From: Lottia gigantea
Taxonomy: Eukaryota > Mollusca > Gastropoda > Lottiidae
Direction: 5' to 3'
Assembly: GCF_000327385.1 (NCBI RefSeq)
Contig: NW_008707425.1
Location: 2,870,554-2,934,553, forward strand
Length of the DNA: 64,000 nt
The notes under the pieces are model-generated. The model did no database searches. It was not told the origin of the DNA and saw only the letters and a program-made list of their open reading frames with translations. Below are positions 21,669 to 35,400 of this stretch, one piece after another (position 1 is the stretch's first letter; the number at the start of each line of letters is the position of its first letter). The position numbers and the translations under genes were made by a program.

Positions 21669-22793
21669 GTATACGCCTTCAAGTCTCTTTTGCGCCATGT
21701 GAAGTTTTGTCGTGCTGGTTCCATGCTTATTGTATGAAACAGAAGCCGAGACCATGAAAAATGTCCTCAAAATGGGTAAAGAAAACTTCCACTTCTTTGC
21801 AATGAAGCGTTTGATCGACGGGTCAAAGCCACTCCAGTGATGTTATCAAGCGCAACAACTTGCAATTACTCAAGCCAGAGCTCATGCAGTTGGGCTAGTG
21901 CAATGACCAGAATGGCATCGCCCACTGTACAGATAAGTATGTCTACACACCATGGCATCTGTTGCATGTACCAACATTCAGATGTCGGTCTCCTTTTGTT
22001 TGCATGGAGCCCAGATGGGAATGTCTTCAAAGGTGGGGCTGTGATTCCTTCCTTCCTGTTGTTGTAACATCCAACATTAGATCAAAACGAGATGCCATGT
22101 TCAAGGAATATTCTGCTGCCACCTGACTTCAGCATCTAAACTAATAAAGTATGGCACAGGTGACAAGAGTGGTGCATCTGTGTTTTTGATAGCAAGTTCT
22201 TCTATAGGCTTTAGTAGTTCTGACTTGCTGCTAAATGAAAAATGTCCTTCTTGGATAAGTTAAGATCGTTTCTCTGGGCCTGAAAACTCAACCAAATCTT
22301 TTCTTTGTTTTGCTTGCAAAATAAAGTCATGAAAAGAGTTCTGTGTCATGCTTTGAAAGAGTTAGCTGAAACCTTTATTTGCTCGCAGCAGTGGCTATGG
22401 TTGAGCCGTATGGGAGGGTTTTTGGGTCAAAATAAGATGCTCTGTTAAATTGTTTAATACTTTTTATGATACCGTCAACTTTGTCATATTGCTTCAGTAA
22501 ATTGAGATAAAACAAATGTGTTTTATGTATTATCATTTTAACCATATAATTTTCGACATATCATTTACACGAATAAGCAACACCTTTAGAAGAATCTTAG
22601 AAGAAGACAGAAAGAAGCCTGAAGTGCACATCGTTCTTCACTGTAAGGAATAACACAGTATCAAAACTCAAAAGAATAATCAGAAGAAACCATAGGAGAA
22701 AGTCGCAAATTAACGTCTGCGTTATGGATTTTTCAATTTTTCAAATATTTGTACATATTTTCTCATTTTCAAAGAATATTTCTGAGAATATCA
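21669..22793. other. Gene-free stretch downstream of the DLC1-like gene
   Basis: This is non-repetitive, somewhat GC-richer sequence to about 22400, then AT-rich. A 76-residue open frame at 21837-22067 (+) has no recognisable domain and looks spurious. The part next to the LINE continues the sequence interrupted at 17046. Confidence 0.4.
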
Positions 22794-22799
22794 TTTATT
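22794..22799 (-). promoter_or_regulatory. Candidate poly(A) signal of the DLC1-like gene
   Basis: AATAAA on the minus strand, the first one I see after the stop codon (TTTATT on +). It would give a 3' UTR of about 580 nt, ending near 22775. Confidence 0.4.
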
Positions 22800-23376
22800 A
22801 AATTTATCAATATTTTACATTCATGTTGAATACATTAACACAAAAACAATATCTTGGTGGCATGGTACATCTGAACACATTTAACCGGTTTCTGTCAAAT
22901 CCTGTTCTCATGATTGACATAATGAACTAGTTTACCACATCAATTACCTACTATCATGCAGCGGCTGAAGGATGCGGAGTACATTTGGCAAAGAGAGCAA
23001 TATGAGCATAATTTTTAAAAATAATTATCTGTTAGGTATCAACTGCACAGTCTGTCGCACACACAACCATAGGAACCCCTACAAACCCTAATGTTTTAAC
23101 TTAATGTGAGCCAGGATCCATTCCAGGACCTTCAAGATTATGGGCAAGCATCTACGGCAAAGTGTTCAGTAATGTATCAAATAAATATTAGCACTAGTTT
23201 GAAGGAATAAGTTGAAAGTTTGTCTCTTCTTCCAATCTAAAAATAAGTTAGCACTGGAAAGAAATACCAAGCCAATAAACACATCTTAAGTTTCTCACTA
23301 CATGCCCACGAAGCAATGGTCTTGATTTTTAAAGTTTGTTTCCTGAACAAGAATGATATGGGTTAAGCTTGGAAAT

Positions 23377-23494
23377 TTAAACATTTGTTTCTGGACTGTT
23401 ATCCATATTTTGATGAAATGAGTCTCTAATACGTTCAATATAGTTTGCAATGATAAATCCATAAGTTTTATTATACCATTCTGGATTACGTCCC
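23377..23494 (-). CDS. DLC1: DLC1-like exon 14: START C-terminus and stop
   Basis: Acceptor TTCCAG. It encodes 'GRNPEWYNKTYGFIIAN', 'YIERIRDSFHQN' and ends 'SPETNV' at the TAA at 23377-23379, matching the vertebrate 'PEWY.K.FGHLCA.EV..IRDSF' end. Confidence 0.95.
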
Positions 23495-26400
23495 CTGGAA
23501 AAAAAAAGAATAACTCATTAGACTGGACTTTGGCTTGATGTCAAGCAAAAGGTTATACTATCATAGCAGGACACCTGCCATAAAGTAGTGGCTTTCAGTT
23601 CACAAATCATGGAAGTTGAGTGCCAAAAGTACAATTTAAATAATTATAATCAACATTTCAAAAATTTCAAGACAAACAGTTATAAGACTAAGCTGACCAG
23701 GTACTTTTAAATTAATGCTGTGCAATTGGTTGCACAAATATCTTCTAGCATATGATTCCACATCATCAAAGGAAAGATAGAAATGGCTGGCCAGACAAGG
23801 TAACATATGCTCAGTGACAGCTGTCAGAAACAGTGACTAAAATACAATTAATGTCTCTTATTTACAATATTTTTCAAATCAAAAGCAATGTCCCAAATAC
23901 ATCAAATTACCAAATAAGGGGTCACACCAAAACCGAAAATGGCTTATTTAACCTTGACTGAGATCTCATCCAAACTTAATGCATTCATTAGGTTCATCAA
24001 AATCGAAAATGAAATGAAATGAAATGAATGGAGTTTTACGTCCTCCTTTTCTGCACCTTGTGGGCTAACGCCATGACAGCCACATTAGCCTTCTCTTTTT
24101 CAACTGTCGAGGGATCTTTAACGTGCACACTGAGCCTCGGTTTATTGTCCCATTCAAATGACTAGACGCTTTTTCCATGTCATCACTGACAAGGGGAAAC
24201 CGGGTTGAAAAATCCGAAGGTATCATCTTGACCTATGGCGGGATTGAACCCTGGACCTTCAGGTTAGCGATCAAGCGTCTAACTCACTGAACTACCGCGG
24301 CTCCCATAAAAATCGGATAAAACGTTTAAAATATAAGCTGGTTCTAATGACAGGATAAAAAGTGAGTCAAATACAATTACAAAAAGACAGTCATATACAA
24401 AACCATTTATATTCCAACCTTTCCCAATAATGGGTATAAATGTATGATCAAAAATGTGTGATCATTTGATAACTTAATCAATTTCGGCTTTAATGATGTA
24501 AAATGTGATTAGATTTGAGTAACTAAGACTGGAAAAGCAGGCTGTAAAGATGGGAAGGTTTGCATAATGAACCTTGTTCTGAATATATTCAATATCGTGA
24601 AAGGTGAATAAGGTCTACAGAACTTCCCCAGGTTTTGACAATGATGTCACAAGTCCTACATAACAACATTGATAACAAAATTTCTAACCTAAAGGAAAGC
24701 ATAGTGAAGGCCAAAAAGTTTTTAAGTTAGGCCATACAAAATAAATAGTTTTTTTACAAAAATCAGGGCAAGATGGTGAATTTTTAGATTTTCAAATGGG
24801 ATAAATCAGAGTGAGCGAAAGTATTTATTATTTATTAATACACATCTAATGTACCATTCGTAGGCAACATAGGCATTTTTGGAGTTGAATTGTTAATAGT
24901 GAACAGAAGTACAAGAACTTGAGACAATTCAACACTTCCTTCACATATACTTTGAACTTGTATTTATTTTATTATATCCATTTATTAACTAACTTATGCC
25001 AAGATGAAATTTGTAAAAAAATGTCAATAATATAAAGGGATAATAGTGCTCAAAGTTTGACAGTAGGTTGTAAACTAGTAGTACTGATTAGCTAAATAAC
25101 AATTCCAGTTTCTGAAAAGTATGATAAAATTAATTCTGAAAGTGCATCTTTAAAGTTGGATTTTCTTATTTTTCTTGGACAAATCATGCTTATTGTTTGA
25201 TTAATTGATGTTTGTAATGAAATATCTAAAGATATCTACCACTTCTGACAATGATGCACTTAATATTGTGCTTCTTTCAGCAAACTAATGTATCTTCTGA
25301 TGGTTAATTGTCAAAATCAACATCACTTTTAAGTGAAATAAAAAAACAATGGCTTTTATTTTTAATTTGATGAGAATTATTAAATTTAGAAAAAACGTAT
25401 TCTAAACCAATTCCGGTTTTACGACAAAAATTCAAGGAAATAACTCTATTAAAATATTCAAGAGAAGGGGAAATAACTCTATTTCACACATTATTTTGGT
25501 GGTGTGCACGCATTATTTATTAATTACTTCAAAATGTCAATAGATTTGGAGCGCTGGGTATTTTACTATAGTGCGCGAAGCCTGTTATTTATTTTGTATG
25601 GCTTTACTTGGACAAGTTTTTTAGGCTTTCAAAATTATGTTCATTTAAGCCATAGGGCCACACAGTTTTGAGTCTATGTATCAAAATAACTCAGCCAAAT
25701 CCAATTTGTAGTTTATTTTCTGAAGTATAGTTTATCATCTTTCTTTAATAATTGAACAATGTTTGTTAAGTCATACACTACATGATGTCCAACATGTTGA
25801 ATTACACATTTATCACAACATTTGACAGTTGCCAGTTCGGAGAATTTCTAGAGTCTTCACGTTGTACATGACATGCCATGTTCATATTAAAATCCAATAT
25901 TGTATACAACACAATATGAGAAGGTCTACTATAAAGCTAAATTGAAAACATTTTAATATATTGAATAGTCAATAGTTTTAGTAAAGTCAGAGGAAACTCT
26001 ATGTATCTCTTAGATGATTGAAAACTCTCCTGGAATCAGTAAGAAGTTCAAATTATTAAATCATTGGAGGCCTAATACATATAAATATCAAATGTAGGGA
26101 ACGACCAGGGAAAAGACCAGTTTGTCTCATGAGTCCCTTATTTACTCGTAATAAGCTAATTACAAAGGAAATGCAGATGAATTTTCTGACCATTGACCAT
26201 TGAAAATATAATGAATTAATTTATATCAGTTTTAACTTAAAATATCTCCTTCTAAATAGATTTGACCCTTAAAATCAAAATACGAAAATGTGGCCTGTTA
26301 ATTCAAATATAGTTATTTGGTGATGTAAACAAATATAAATTTGAGTTTATTGTATCTTAAATTGGACAATTCATTATAAAGACCAATAACCATATTAATG

Positions 26401-29400
26401 TGAATATATAAAAATTTATAGGATTTCGTAAGATAAAGATTATAATTACTTCAAATCAGTTCTAGCTAAATGTGTCATTCTACATTTTCCTGCACCACAT
26501 GGTTCAATCAGGAAATGTGAAGTTAGATCTAGTGCTCTTACACCATTTGTATTGGTAATGTCTGGATGGTCTACTGATGTGGATACTAATGCACATGCTC
26601 CTTTATACAAATCTGTTCTCCAATATCTAAAAAATACAAAGAATTTTTTCATTCCTCTGATGGGCAACAGCCAGGTCTTAAGGCCAGCATTCATCCAACT
26701 GACAAACCTATAGTTTAAGTGTAAAAGCTACAGTTTTCACTATTGTGTACAATCTTGTTCAAAGGAGTGCTTACTCATCCAGCAACATACTTCTTTTAAC
26801 TTAAAAGCCACTGAGTAGAGATTACAGTTAAAAATCAAGATGGTATATTCTATATTTAATTTATATTTACCTCAGAATGCAGTAGTGGCGTGTGGGTTGT
26901 GGTGCCATACTATTAGAAATATACTGAAATACATCAGAATTTTTTGAAATTTGTTCCACTTCTGCCCAGCTTAACATATCTTCATCCCAAATATGTCTGT
27001 AAATAAAAAGAAATATGGTTAATTTCAAACAAAATTTTCAAAAGGCCACATATGCCATTAATAATAGAAAAATGCTGCCATTCAAAAGCAGGTTGTATGG
27101 CAATTCAAGTCTATTTCGGTGGATCTTTGTTTATTAAAGTAACAAGAAAGAGGCTACAATTTTCATCTGATCTTGATGAAAATTTGTATGCATGTATATA
27201 TTGATGAGATCTGGGTCAAGTTCAAATTTGGTAATAATCTTATGAACGGTTTTGGAATTATTGCCCTTGACTTGGTAAAATTATTTCAAATTCAGCTGTA
27301 GACATAATACAGGCTACATTTCTTGATGAAACCTGGTATAAATGTACATGAATTAAATCTGGCTTAAATTTGAACTTTGTTAAAATCTGAAGAGTGCTTT
27401 TGGAAAAAAATTTATTTTGATTCAGTTTTTGGCTAAAACTTTCAGGGAGCCTTAAAATTGTTGTCTATTATATATTTATGTAAATTTTGACATTTTTTGC
27501 TAGTCTATGTCAAAGACAATCATTTATACAAAAAAAATCATTAAAGTTGAAATCTTACAAGAATTCATCAATATGTATACATGTGCTTACCATGTTTTGC
27601 AAATACTTGATGAAAATTGTAGCCTAAATCATGTCCATATTTGGCAATAGCGCGTTCGAGATCTAATACAAAAATATTTCAGACATCAGCATACCGAGTT
27701 TCATAAAAAAGATCTCTAGCTATACACCAATTTAATTGTGCCAATTTTTCTACAGCAAAAAAAAAACAGCATCATAGGTTTCTTTTCAAACTTTGCTCTA
27801 ATGAGTGTGCTTTATCAGTTTGAAGAACTTCTAACAAAGGTCATAACCTGCAATCATATACAATCTGGACTTTTGGTCTGGATTTGGAATTTGATGTCTG
27901 AAATTGCATTATCTTTAAGATTTGGTGAGATGATGAGAGACCTAAAGGCGGAAGGCTAATTTTAAAAATAGTTGTTTTGTGAACTGCCAAACTCTTGCGG
28001 ATGAGTATAACCGGTAGTAGTCTACTTTCAATTTTAGTAGCTCAAAATTTTCATGATCATCATATATAGAATTTTCTAGGAGACATTGAGGATTGGTCAG
28101 GCATTCATTTGACATTTTGGAAAGCTATTAACAAGATTTCTGGAAATTGTTGTAGAAGGTTGAATTTCGTGTTTTAACATGGGAATAGATGGCAAATGTA
28201 TTAGTGGAATGAGTCCATCTGATTTTTTTAGGTTTCAATAAGTAAGTTTATCCTTGATGATAAAACAACAATTCCACAATTTTTCAGTGATATCCTATTT
28301 TTAAGAACAGAACTAAGTGCCTTATAGAATTTATACCAGTAAAATATATAATTCTGCCTTAATTAACTCATTATCATATTGCATCAGATGCAAACAATCA
28401 AAGTTGCTTTTGCTTTTATCAAACCAAATTACCAAAATTATGAATAGATTGTTAGTGATCCACTTAATTTTATTCATTTTGCATAATATTTTTCAATATA
28501 GATTCTGTTTTGGCAATTCTAAAATCATACCGGTCTTGGGCATGGATATATCTATGTAAATTTGATTGATTATTTGTATGTGTTGGTTGTATTGTCTATA
28601 AGGTACAGAATGGAAGACAGGCCTAGGTACTCAGGATCTGAGCTTGATGCTCGGTATTGTATGGCCTAATTTTTTACACTTTTATTATACAGAGATTATT
28701 ATTTTATTATATCTATTAAAACTCAAACATATTTTGAAGAATGGATATTGGTGATTACAAGCTTCAGATTGAATATTTAATTCAATTTAAATAAATTTTG
28801 ATTAGATAGGTTTATTCTTCGGTGATAGTTCAATATATCAGTCGATATGGCCAAATCCTTAGCAAGCTTAATATCAAACACAAATATTTATACTGAGTAA
28901 ATATATACAGGTTCACCAAGTTGCAGATTTTTGGCTTCAAATGATCAAAACTTTTTTTCTTGTTTTTAACTCAATTTATCAGTTTCTGTTGTCAGTTGAA
29001 TATAAGTTTTGTTTTGTCCATATATCTGGAGTAATCATTGTTTCAGAACTTCAACATCATGTTTAGTTAATAGCTTAACTATGATAGAAATTTATACACT
29101 GTAAATTGGAGTATAATGCAACAGGATATTAGGACCAAGACATGTTGATTAATAAATTTAACAGTAGCATTTTTTCTTACTATTGAAATGTATTGGAAGA
29201 TTTAAGGTACATTGACATTTTACTATGGTGATTAGATCAGTTAAGTAATTGTTTTGGATGAAATCCACTACATCCAATATTACACCCAATACTGCTCATT
29301 GCTAAACTTTACACTAACCTTTCATGCAATAGTCTGTTCAAAACTTCCACAGGCGGAGCTTCAATGTCGACTGTTGCTTTCCATTCTCGTAATGGATGAG

Positions 29401-32400
29401 TATCATGTGACTTTTTAAAACTAATATCAACACCATTCTGTATTATAGAAGAAACCCAGCCTCTATTTTTTTCATGTGATTCCTTAAAAATAAAATTTTT
29501 ATATATACTTTAATAGTAAATACTTTCATGTAAATGTTCCCTACCGATATGATGAGAACTATGTTTGGTAATATTTCATAATGGTGAAAATAAAACCCAA
29601 CTTGCTCTCATGTTTCAATGCCCTTGACCTTATAGTGAAAGTTTTATCAACCTACATGACAACAAAATATTTGGGTTAAATGCTTGCAGACAGTTTCCTT
29701 TTAAGTTTACCTTCAGAAGAATTTGGATGGAATCTTCACCAAATGTTCGGACATCAGGTTTGCCATTCTGATGTGAATACATGTCTTCTAATTGAGGTGG
29801 TTCATTTTTATCATGGGATATATTAAGTCGTGAATAAGTCCATGGTGGAATCTGGAATATAAATCATATACCTCTTCAAAACAGAATATTTGAAAGCCAT
29901 TTAAAAGAAAGATCATTCTAGAATCAATCTATTCTATTCTATTGTATTTAGAATCATATACCGACCTTGAACAACTTTTTACTTTCAATAATCATATAGG
30001 TCAAACATTCTAAGGCTGATTTCTGCTCTATCAATTCTTTGGCATCTGGTACTCCAAGATTTTTACGATGTTTTGGTTTCGGACTGGGTGTGCTAGAATT
30101 TGTTCTCAAACCACCAATAGTGAATAAAGATGGACCAAAACAGACAGCTAGATTACTGGCTGTCATTTGATGGATAGTTGATTGCTGAGCTATGTCACTA
30201 AGAAACAACAATAATGCTTGCAGAACTTCTCGGTTTTCATCTGGCAGTAAAATAATGGCTGCTTGCATAGCTTCCATTCTCATATTAACTTGTACATCTA
30301 AAGAAAATAAAGGTACAATCTAAAATTGTAACGAAAAAAAATTGACTTTGAGCAAACACATTCGGGCCATATTATGATCAAATTAAGATCATGAAAAGAT
30401 TTCATCATTACAAATCCTATTATTGTCCACTATGGGATACAAAGCAAATTATATGCAGCTTTAAAAATAAAAATTATCTTGTTTTTTTGTGGAATTGTAC
30501 TGAAATTCAGTTCTTGCAAGAAATTATCGGTGTAAAAGCAGATCACTCATTTCAAATGTTTTTAACACTATTATACAATAGATAAATTCTGTTTTTTAAT
30601 TAAATTCTGTCCATGTTTCATAAAATACCACTGCATGTATGAGCAACCAGCCACTTACTAACAAAGGTCTGCATGAACTATCAGCCAGCAAGACTTCAAA
30701 CTATTTTGGAACAATTTAAGTATGAAAGCTTAAAGGTCTGGTGGCATGGACAGTCAATATTGCATGTCAAATTTTCATTCTCGTAAGATCTTCAGAAAAA
30801 AGTATGGCCATTATTGAAACAAGGTTCAACACATCCATTCTTATCTCATCATTTCATATCAATCAGTTCCACAACACATTCCCTTGAAAATCTCTAATTG
30901 CACTTGTTCTCATACATTTCATGATAGACACATATTTATATGAGAACTTATACTTACATGTAAATATACTAATGAATGTTTCAGAAAGTTTCACAGTTAA
31001 TAAACATTCTGGCAGTTCTCTGAAAAACTGTTTAAACATATCAGCCACGTCATAGGCTTGAAGATCACTAAAGTCACAGGTATCTGAAAATAATGCAGAA
31101 GATATTCATAGAATAGATTCAGGTTAATTTTCTTTGTGTTTGTGTGTGTGTGTGTGTGTGTGGGTGTGTGTTAGGGTGTGTAAGGGTGTGTTTGTGTGAT
31201 TAATACTAGAATAAGTTAACTAAAACAGATCTTTATACAAGTAGAAAATGTGTAAAATTATAAAATAAACTTTGTAATGGTTGATGATATGGGTGATATG
31301 ACCATATTAGATTTGCCTTTTTTGATATCATGGATATATGTTCACATAGAAACATATATATCGTAATATTTGAAAACTATTACACATGATCCCCTTGCCT
31401 TGTTTTGGTAAAATGAAAGCAAGAATAAGTCTGACCATCCAAACCATATATCAAAATTGCTTGCTAACATTCAACTTTGCACATGTCAATTTGACACTTT
31501 GTTATAAATCTGAGATCTTATGCACCACCTCCAAATGCCTTTGAAGTAGAATTAAACTTTATCTTTCCCTTAATATTTAAAAATTTGTCATTATTGCCAT
31601 ACACAAAACTCATTTTAGCATACGTGTTGCAGAATTACATCCTAGGCTGCTGATGGTGAACAAGTTCCACTCTGTCTCAACACCCACCACAGTACTGACT
31701 GAGATTTCAAAATTTTATACTGTAAAGAGTCAATAGACTAAAATTGAATTTGAAATGATAAGGTGTGAAAACAATTAACAACTCCATTAATGACAAGACT
31801 CAACTTACCAGGTCTTTCTTCCAAATCATCTCTCAATTTTTGAATTCGGGATCTTACACCAGATTTACGGAAAATCCCTACAGCATCTTCAGCAGTATGA
31901 CGTAGATACCTCATAGCATACAGAATACACTGTGGTAAGGGCTGCCCAGTTCTTTGAAGTATCAGTGAAAGTGGTATACCAAAAACACTATGTAAACTGT
32001 AGTCAGGTGTTTTACTTCGTTTCATAAATCGTGGTACTGTCCAATTCCAACCAGTTGTTTTGTTAGTTGGACAGAATTTTTCCATAAAAGCAGTTAACTT
32101 AAGAAGCGACATTTTCCGCAAAACTTGAAACTGTCTTACTGTTAGACTGTTAATCTGAAGATCACGACTTGTTAAACTAGGACGATGACATTTTTGGAAA
32201 CTGTGCCATCTGATTTTTTTCCTTTTTTTGTCACTGAAAAAAAATCAATAAGAAAATAGAGTTGATGATGACACAGAAGTAATAAGAAACTAAAAAAAAC
32301 CTATAAAGGATGTGCTCAATAATTGTTTAATAAAATTTTCTTACTACTTAAATTCAATTAAAGGAATAGTAGATCTTAATAACGTTTCCTTTTTGTATTA

Positions 32401-35400
32401 AGCAAAGAATGACATAAAAATCTTTGTTGGCCAAAAGTGCTTGTTGCATGGATATACATGTATATTTTGCAATGTTATCTGCTTCAGAACCAAATACAAC
32501 ACTGGTTTTGAATATTCAACAAGGCATCCTTAATTTTAGCAGAAAAACAATGTTTTTTGTTTTAAATAGTTCAAATATGATTGAAAAATATATTTAGAAG
32601 GATATTAGATGTAACATCATGCCATGCATGGCCACTACCATGTATTGATATCAAATGACAAAAATAGGCGATACACAATATCACATCATCTTTATCTCAT
32701 TGAGTTAGAAGCTATCATTTGCTATTTTTCTTTTCTCTTTTGCAAGTTCCTTTCATTTCAAAATAAACACAATATGTTATTCAAAAATCATTGTTTAACT
32801 CAAAACTGATCTATTGGAAACTATCTCTTTGTTCAATATATGCTTATATGCTCTAAAAAATATTAAAGTAGACTAGATCTATGTTAGCACTTGCAATTAA
32901 TATCACCTAGAAAATTAAGTTTCAAAATACCTAGGTGCTCTGGTAAGAGATGAACCAACTCCAGAATCACGTCGTTCACGTTTCTCAGAGCTTTCAATGA
33001 AATCATCTGCTAAATTCTCTTCATTGGGAATGTCTTGATCACTTGGTGCCACAGAGGATGAGGAATTGCTTATCATATCATTGTCACCATCCATACTATT
33101 GTCTATCACAGAATTGACCTCTATAGGGGAAATAGGGGACATTGGGGACATGGGGTCCGATGAAGATACAGTGTCTATATGCAATAACCTGTCACTAGGT
33201 AAGGCATCTATGTGTAAAGGCTGATTGGGTGAGGTACAGCTATCTATTGACTGTTGAATGTCATCTGTTTTTATCTTTTGTTCTTCTGTATTCATTTTTT
33301 CAACTGTTACAACTAGTTTAGATTCATCTGAAAACAAAAAAGTTTTGCATGGGAAAACAGCTTTTATCAACAACAAAAAACCCACAAACCGTTCTCAGTA
33401 CTGATGCAAGGTTTTCATACACATAAATATTAGCTCTTTCCATCGAAATTCAAAATGTATAAGTTCTGTATGTTTAAACTGAAATAAATGCACTGATTGA
33501 TCTGTCTATTATGTTAAAAAGGCAGTTTTATGTTTAAGTTCAAAAATATTTTGCTCAAATGTGTCTCTTATTTATCTGAAAGTTTCACTTAAAGTATCTT
33601 GCTGTTTAATTTAGAAAGCCACACTAGTTAATACATTTTAAAGTTGCTATGTTTTTTTTTAGAACTGTGTCGGAAAACTAGAGGACAAATTTAAGCAAAA
33701 TAATGTTTTATTGAAGAGAAATATGTCTCTTGCTAATTGTGAAGGTTTCAACAGAGATATCATAAAGCCAAATACAAACATTTTATAAAACTGCTTAATT
33801 AACAAGCAGTACTCTCCCTGTTTTAATCACACTTTTTAAATCAAATTCAGGTTGATCAAGTGTATTCATAGAAGTAAATAGCATATTTTAGAAATCTTTT
33901 TTATGTATAATTTACAATGTTTTGAATAATAAAATTTTACCAGGTTAGTTTTAAGTAACTGAATACCGGTACATTAGTTTTACTATTCTTAACAGGATAT
34001 CAAATTAAATTCATTCAACTATTTCTCTGTTTAAATGCTTAAATTGGAAGACTTTTATGTCAGTAAATAAATCATTTATTGGAAATGGTCATGTGGTAGT
34101 GACCTCCCCTTAATGAAATTTTTGAAGACTATTCCTGAATATTAGAAATTCTGCTTTATGCTTACCCTCATTTGGACAATCTATAGTTTGATTCAATCCA
34201 TTAATATTTTCAAACAGATCATGTAATATGATATCTAACTCTCTTTGAGCTTTAGATAACTCAGCACTAGGTGTAGATATATCCATTGTGGACTGGGATA
34301 CATTATCTTCAGAAACATTATGATGGGATACACCATCATCAGTGTCGTCAAGTGAGTCCAGTAAATTGTCATACACACTAAATCGGTTTCCAGGGTAACT
34401 AGAGTCCAAAGATACATGTCGACGGTGATTTACATTTGGCTTACCACCAAAAGAGATGATGGAATCAACACGATCCTGAAAGGAATCACTTTCAGCACTA
34501 TAGCTACCTGGTCTATTATTGATGCCACAGTGATCATCTGAATCAATGTAACCATTTCGAATATCCTTGGGGAATTTTCCTGGAGTGTGGTCTTGAGGTA
34601 AAAAAAAGATCTCTATTAGATTTTGGTTACTTTTATGACTAGCAAATCTGTTACCCGGTAGATCAGCTGAGTCAAATGTTTTTGAAAGTTGTGACATAGC
34701 TGTGTGGTATTCATTAAAAGCTGCAGAAGTGTTCAACTTAAAATCAGGTAAAGATTTGGTACTGGTATCACAACCAGTATTGTTATTTTCAAAAGAGTTT
34801 AAGATGGAATCATCACTCATCTTTTGATCAGCAGACTTGAAATTGTCTTTTTTTATGAGCTCTGGACCCGCTTCATTATGACCTATATCTACACAATTTA
34901 AATGTTGAATTTTTTCTTGCATGTGATTATGATCTGCTACAACTGGTCCACTTATTTCAACAACATTACCATGGTTAAATTTCCTTCCTTTCCGCATTTT
35001 TAAGCTTTCCATTTTCTTCAGTAAGTTTTTAGCACTTTTAATTTTTTCACTGGCTGCACGTTTTAATCGGGGACTGACAATAAATGGTTTGTTTCCAGAA
35101 TCAAGAATTGAATTTTGATGATCTAACATATTATGCAAATTAGGTCCTTCATGTGGCATTTTGCTGTCTAATACAGGACTGTCATCTGCTTGACTGCTGC
35201 TGTCCTGATCAGTCAACAGACTATCATGACTAGAACAGGATTTAAATGTTTCTTGAGGTGCAACTGGATCTACAACTTTACGGGACCATCTTCTGCAATC
35301 TTTTTGAAATTCCCACCGGTCACTCAAAGCACAAAGATCATCTTCATCTGATTCTTCAATCTGTAAAGACAAGCAAATTAAACATCATATAAGAAAACTT

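Larger units (their letters stand above)
23495..26449 (-). other. Last intron of the DLC1-like gene
   Basis: About 3 kb. It contains a diverged dispersed-repeat copy (about 23774-24340) split by a SINE (24006-24304). The rest is AT-rich unique sequence with no supported gene. Confidence 0.7.

Noticed and set aside
21837-22067. 76-residue Ser/Met-rich plus-strand frame
   Set aside because: Composition looks like non-coding translation; no domain or splice sites in support.
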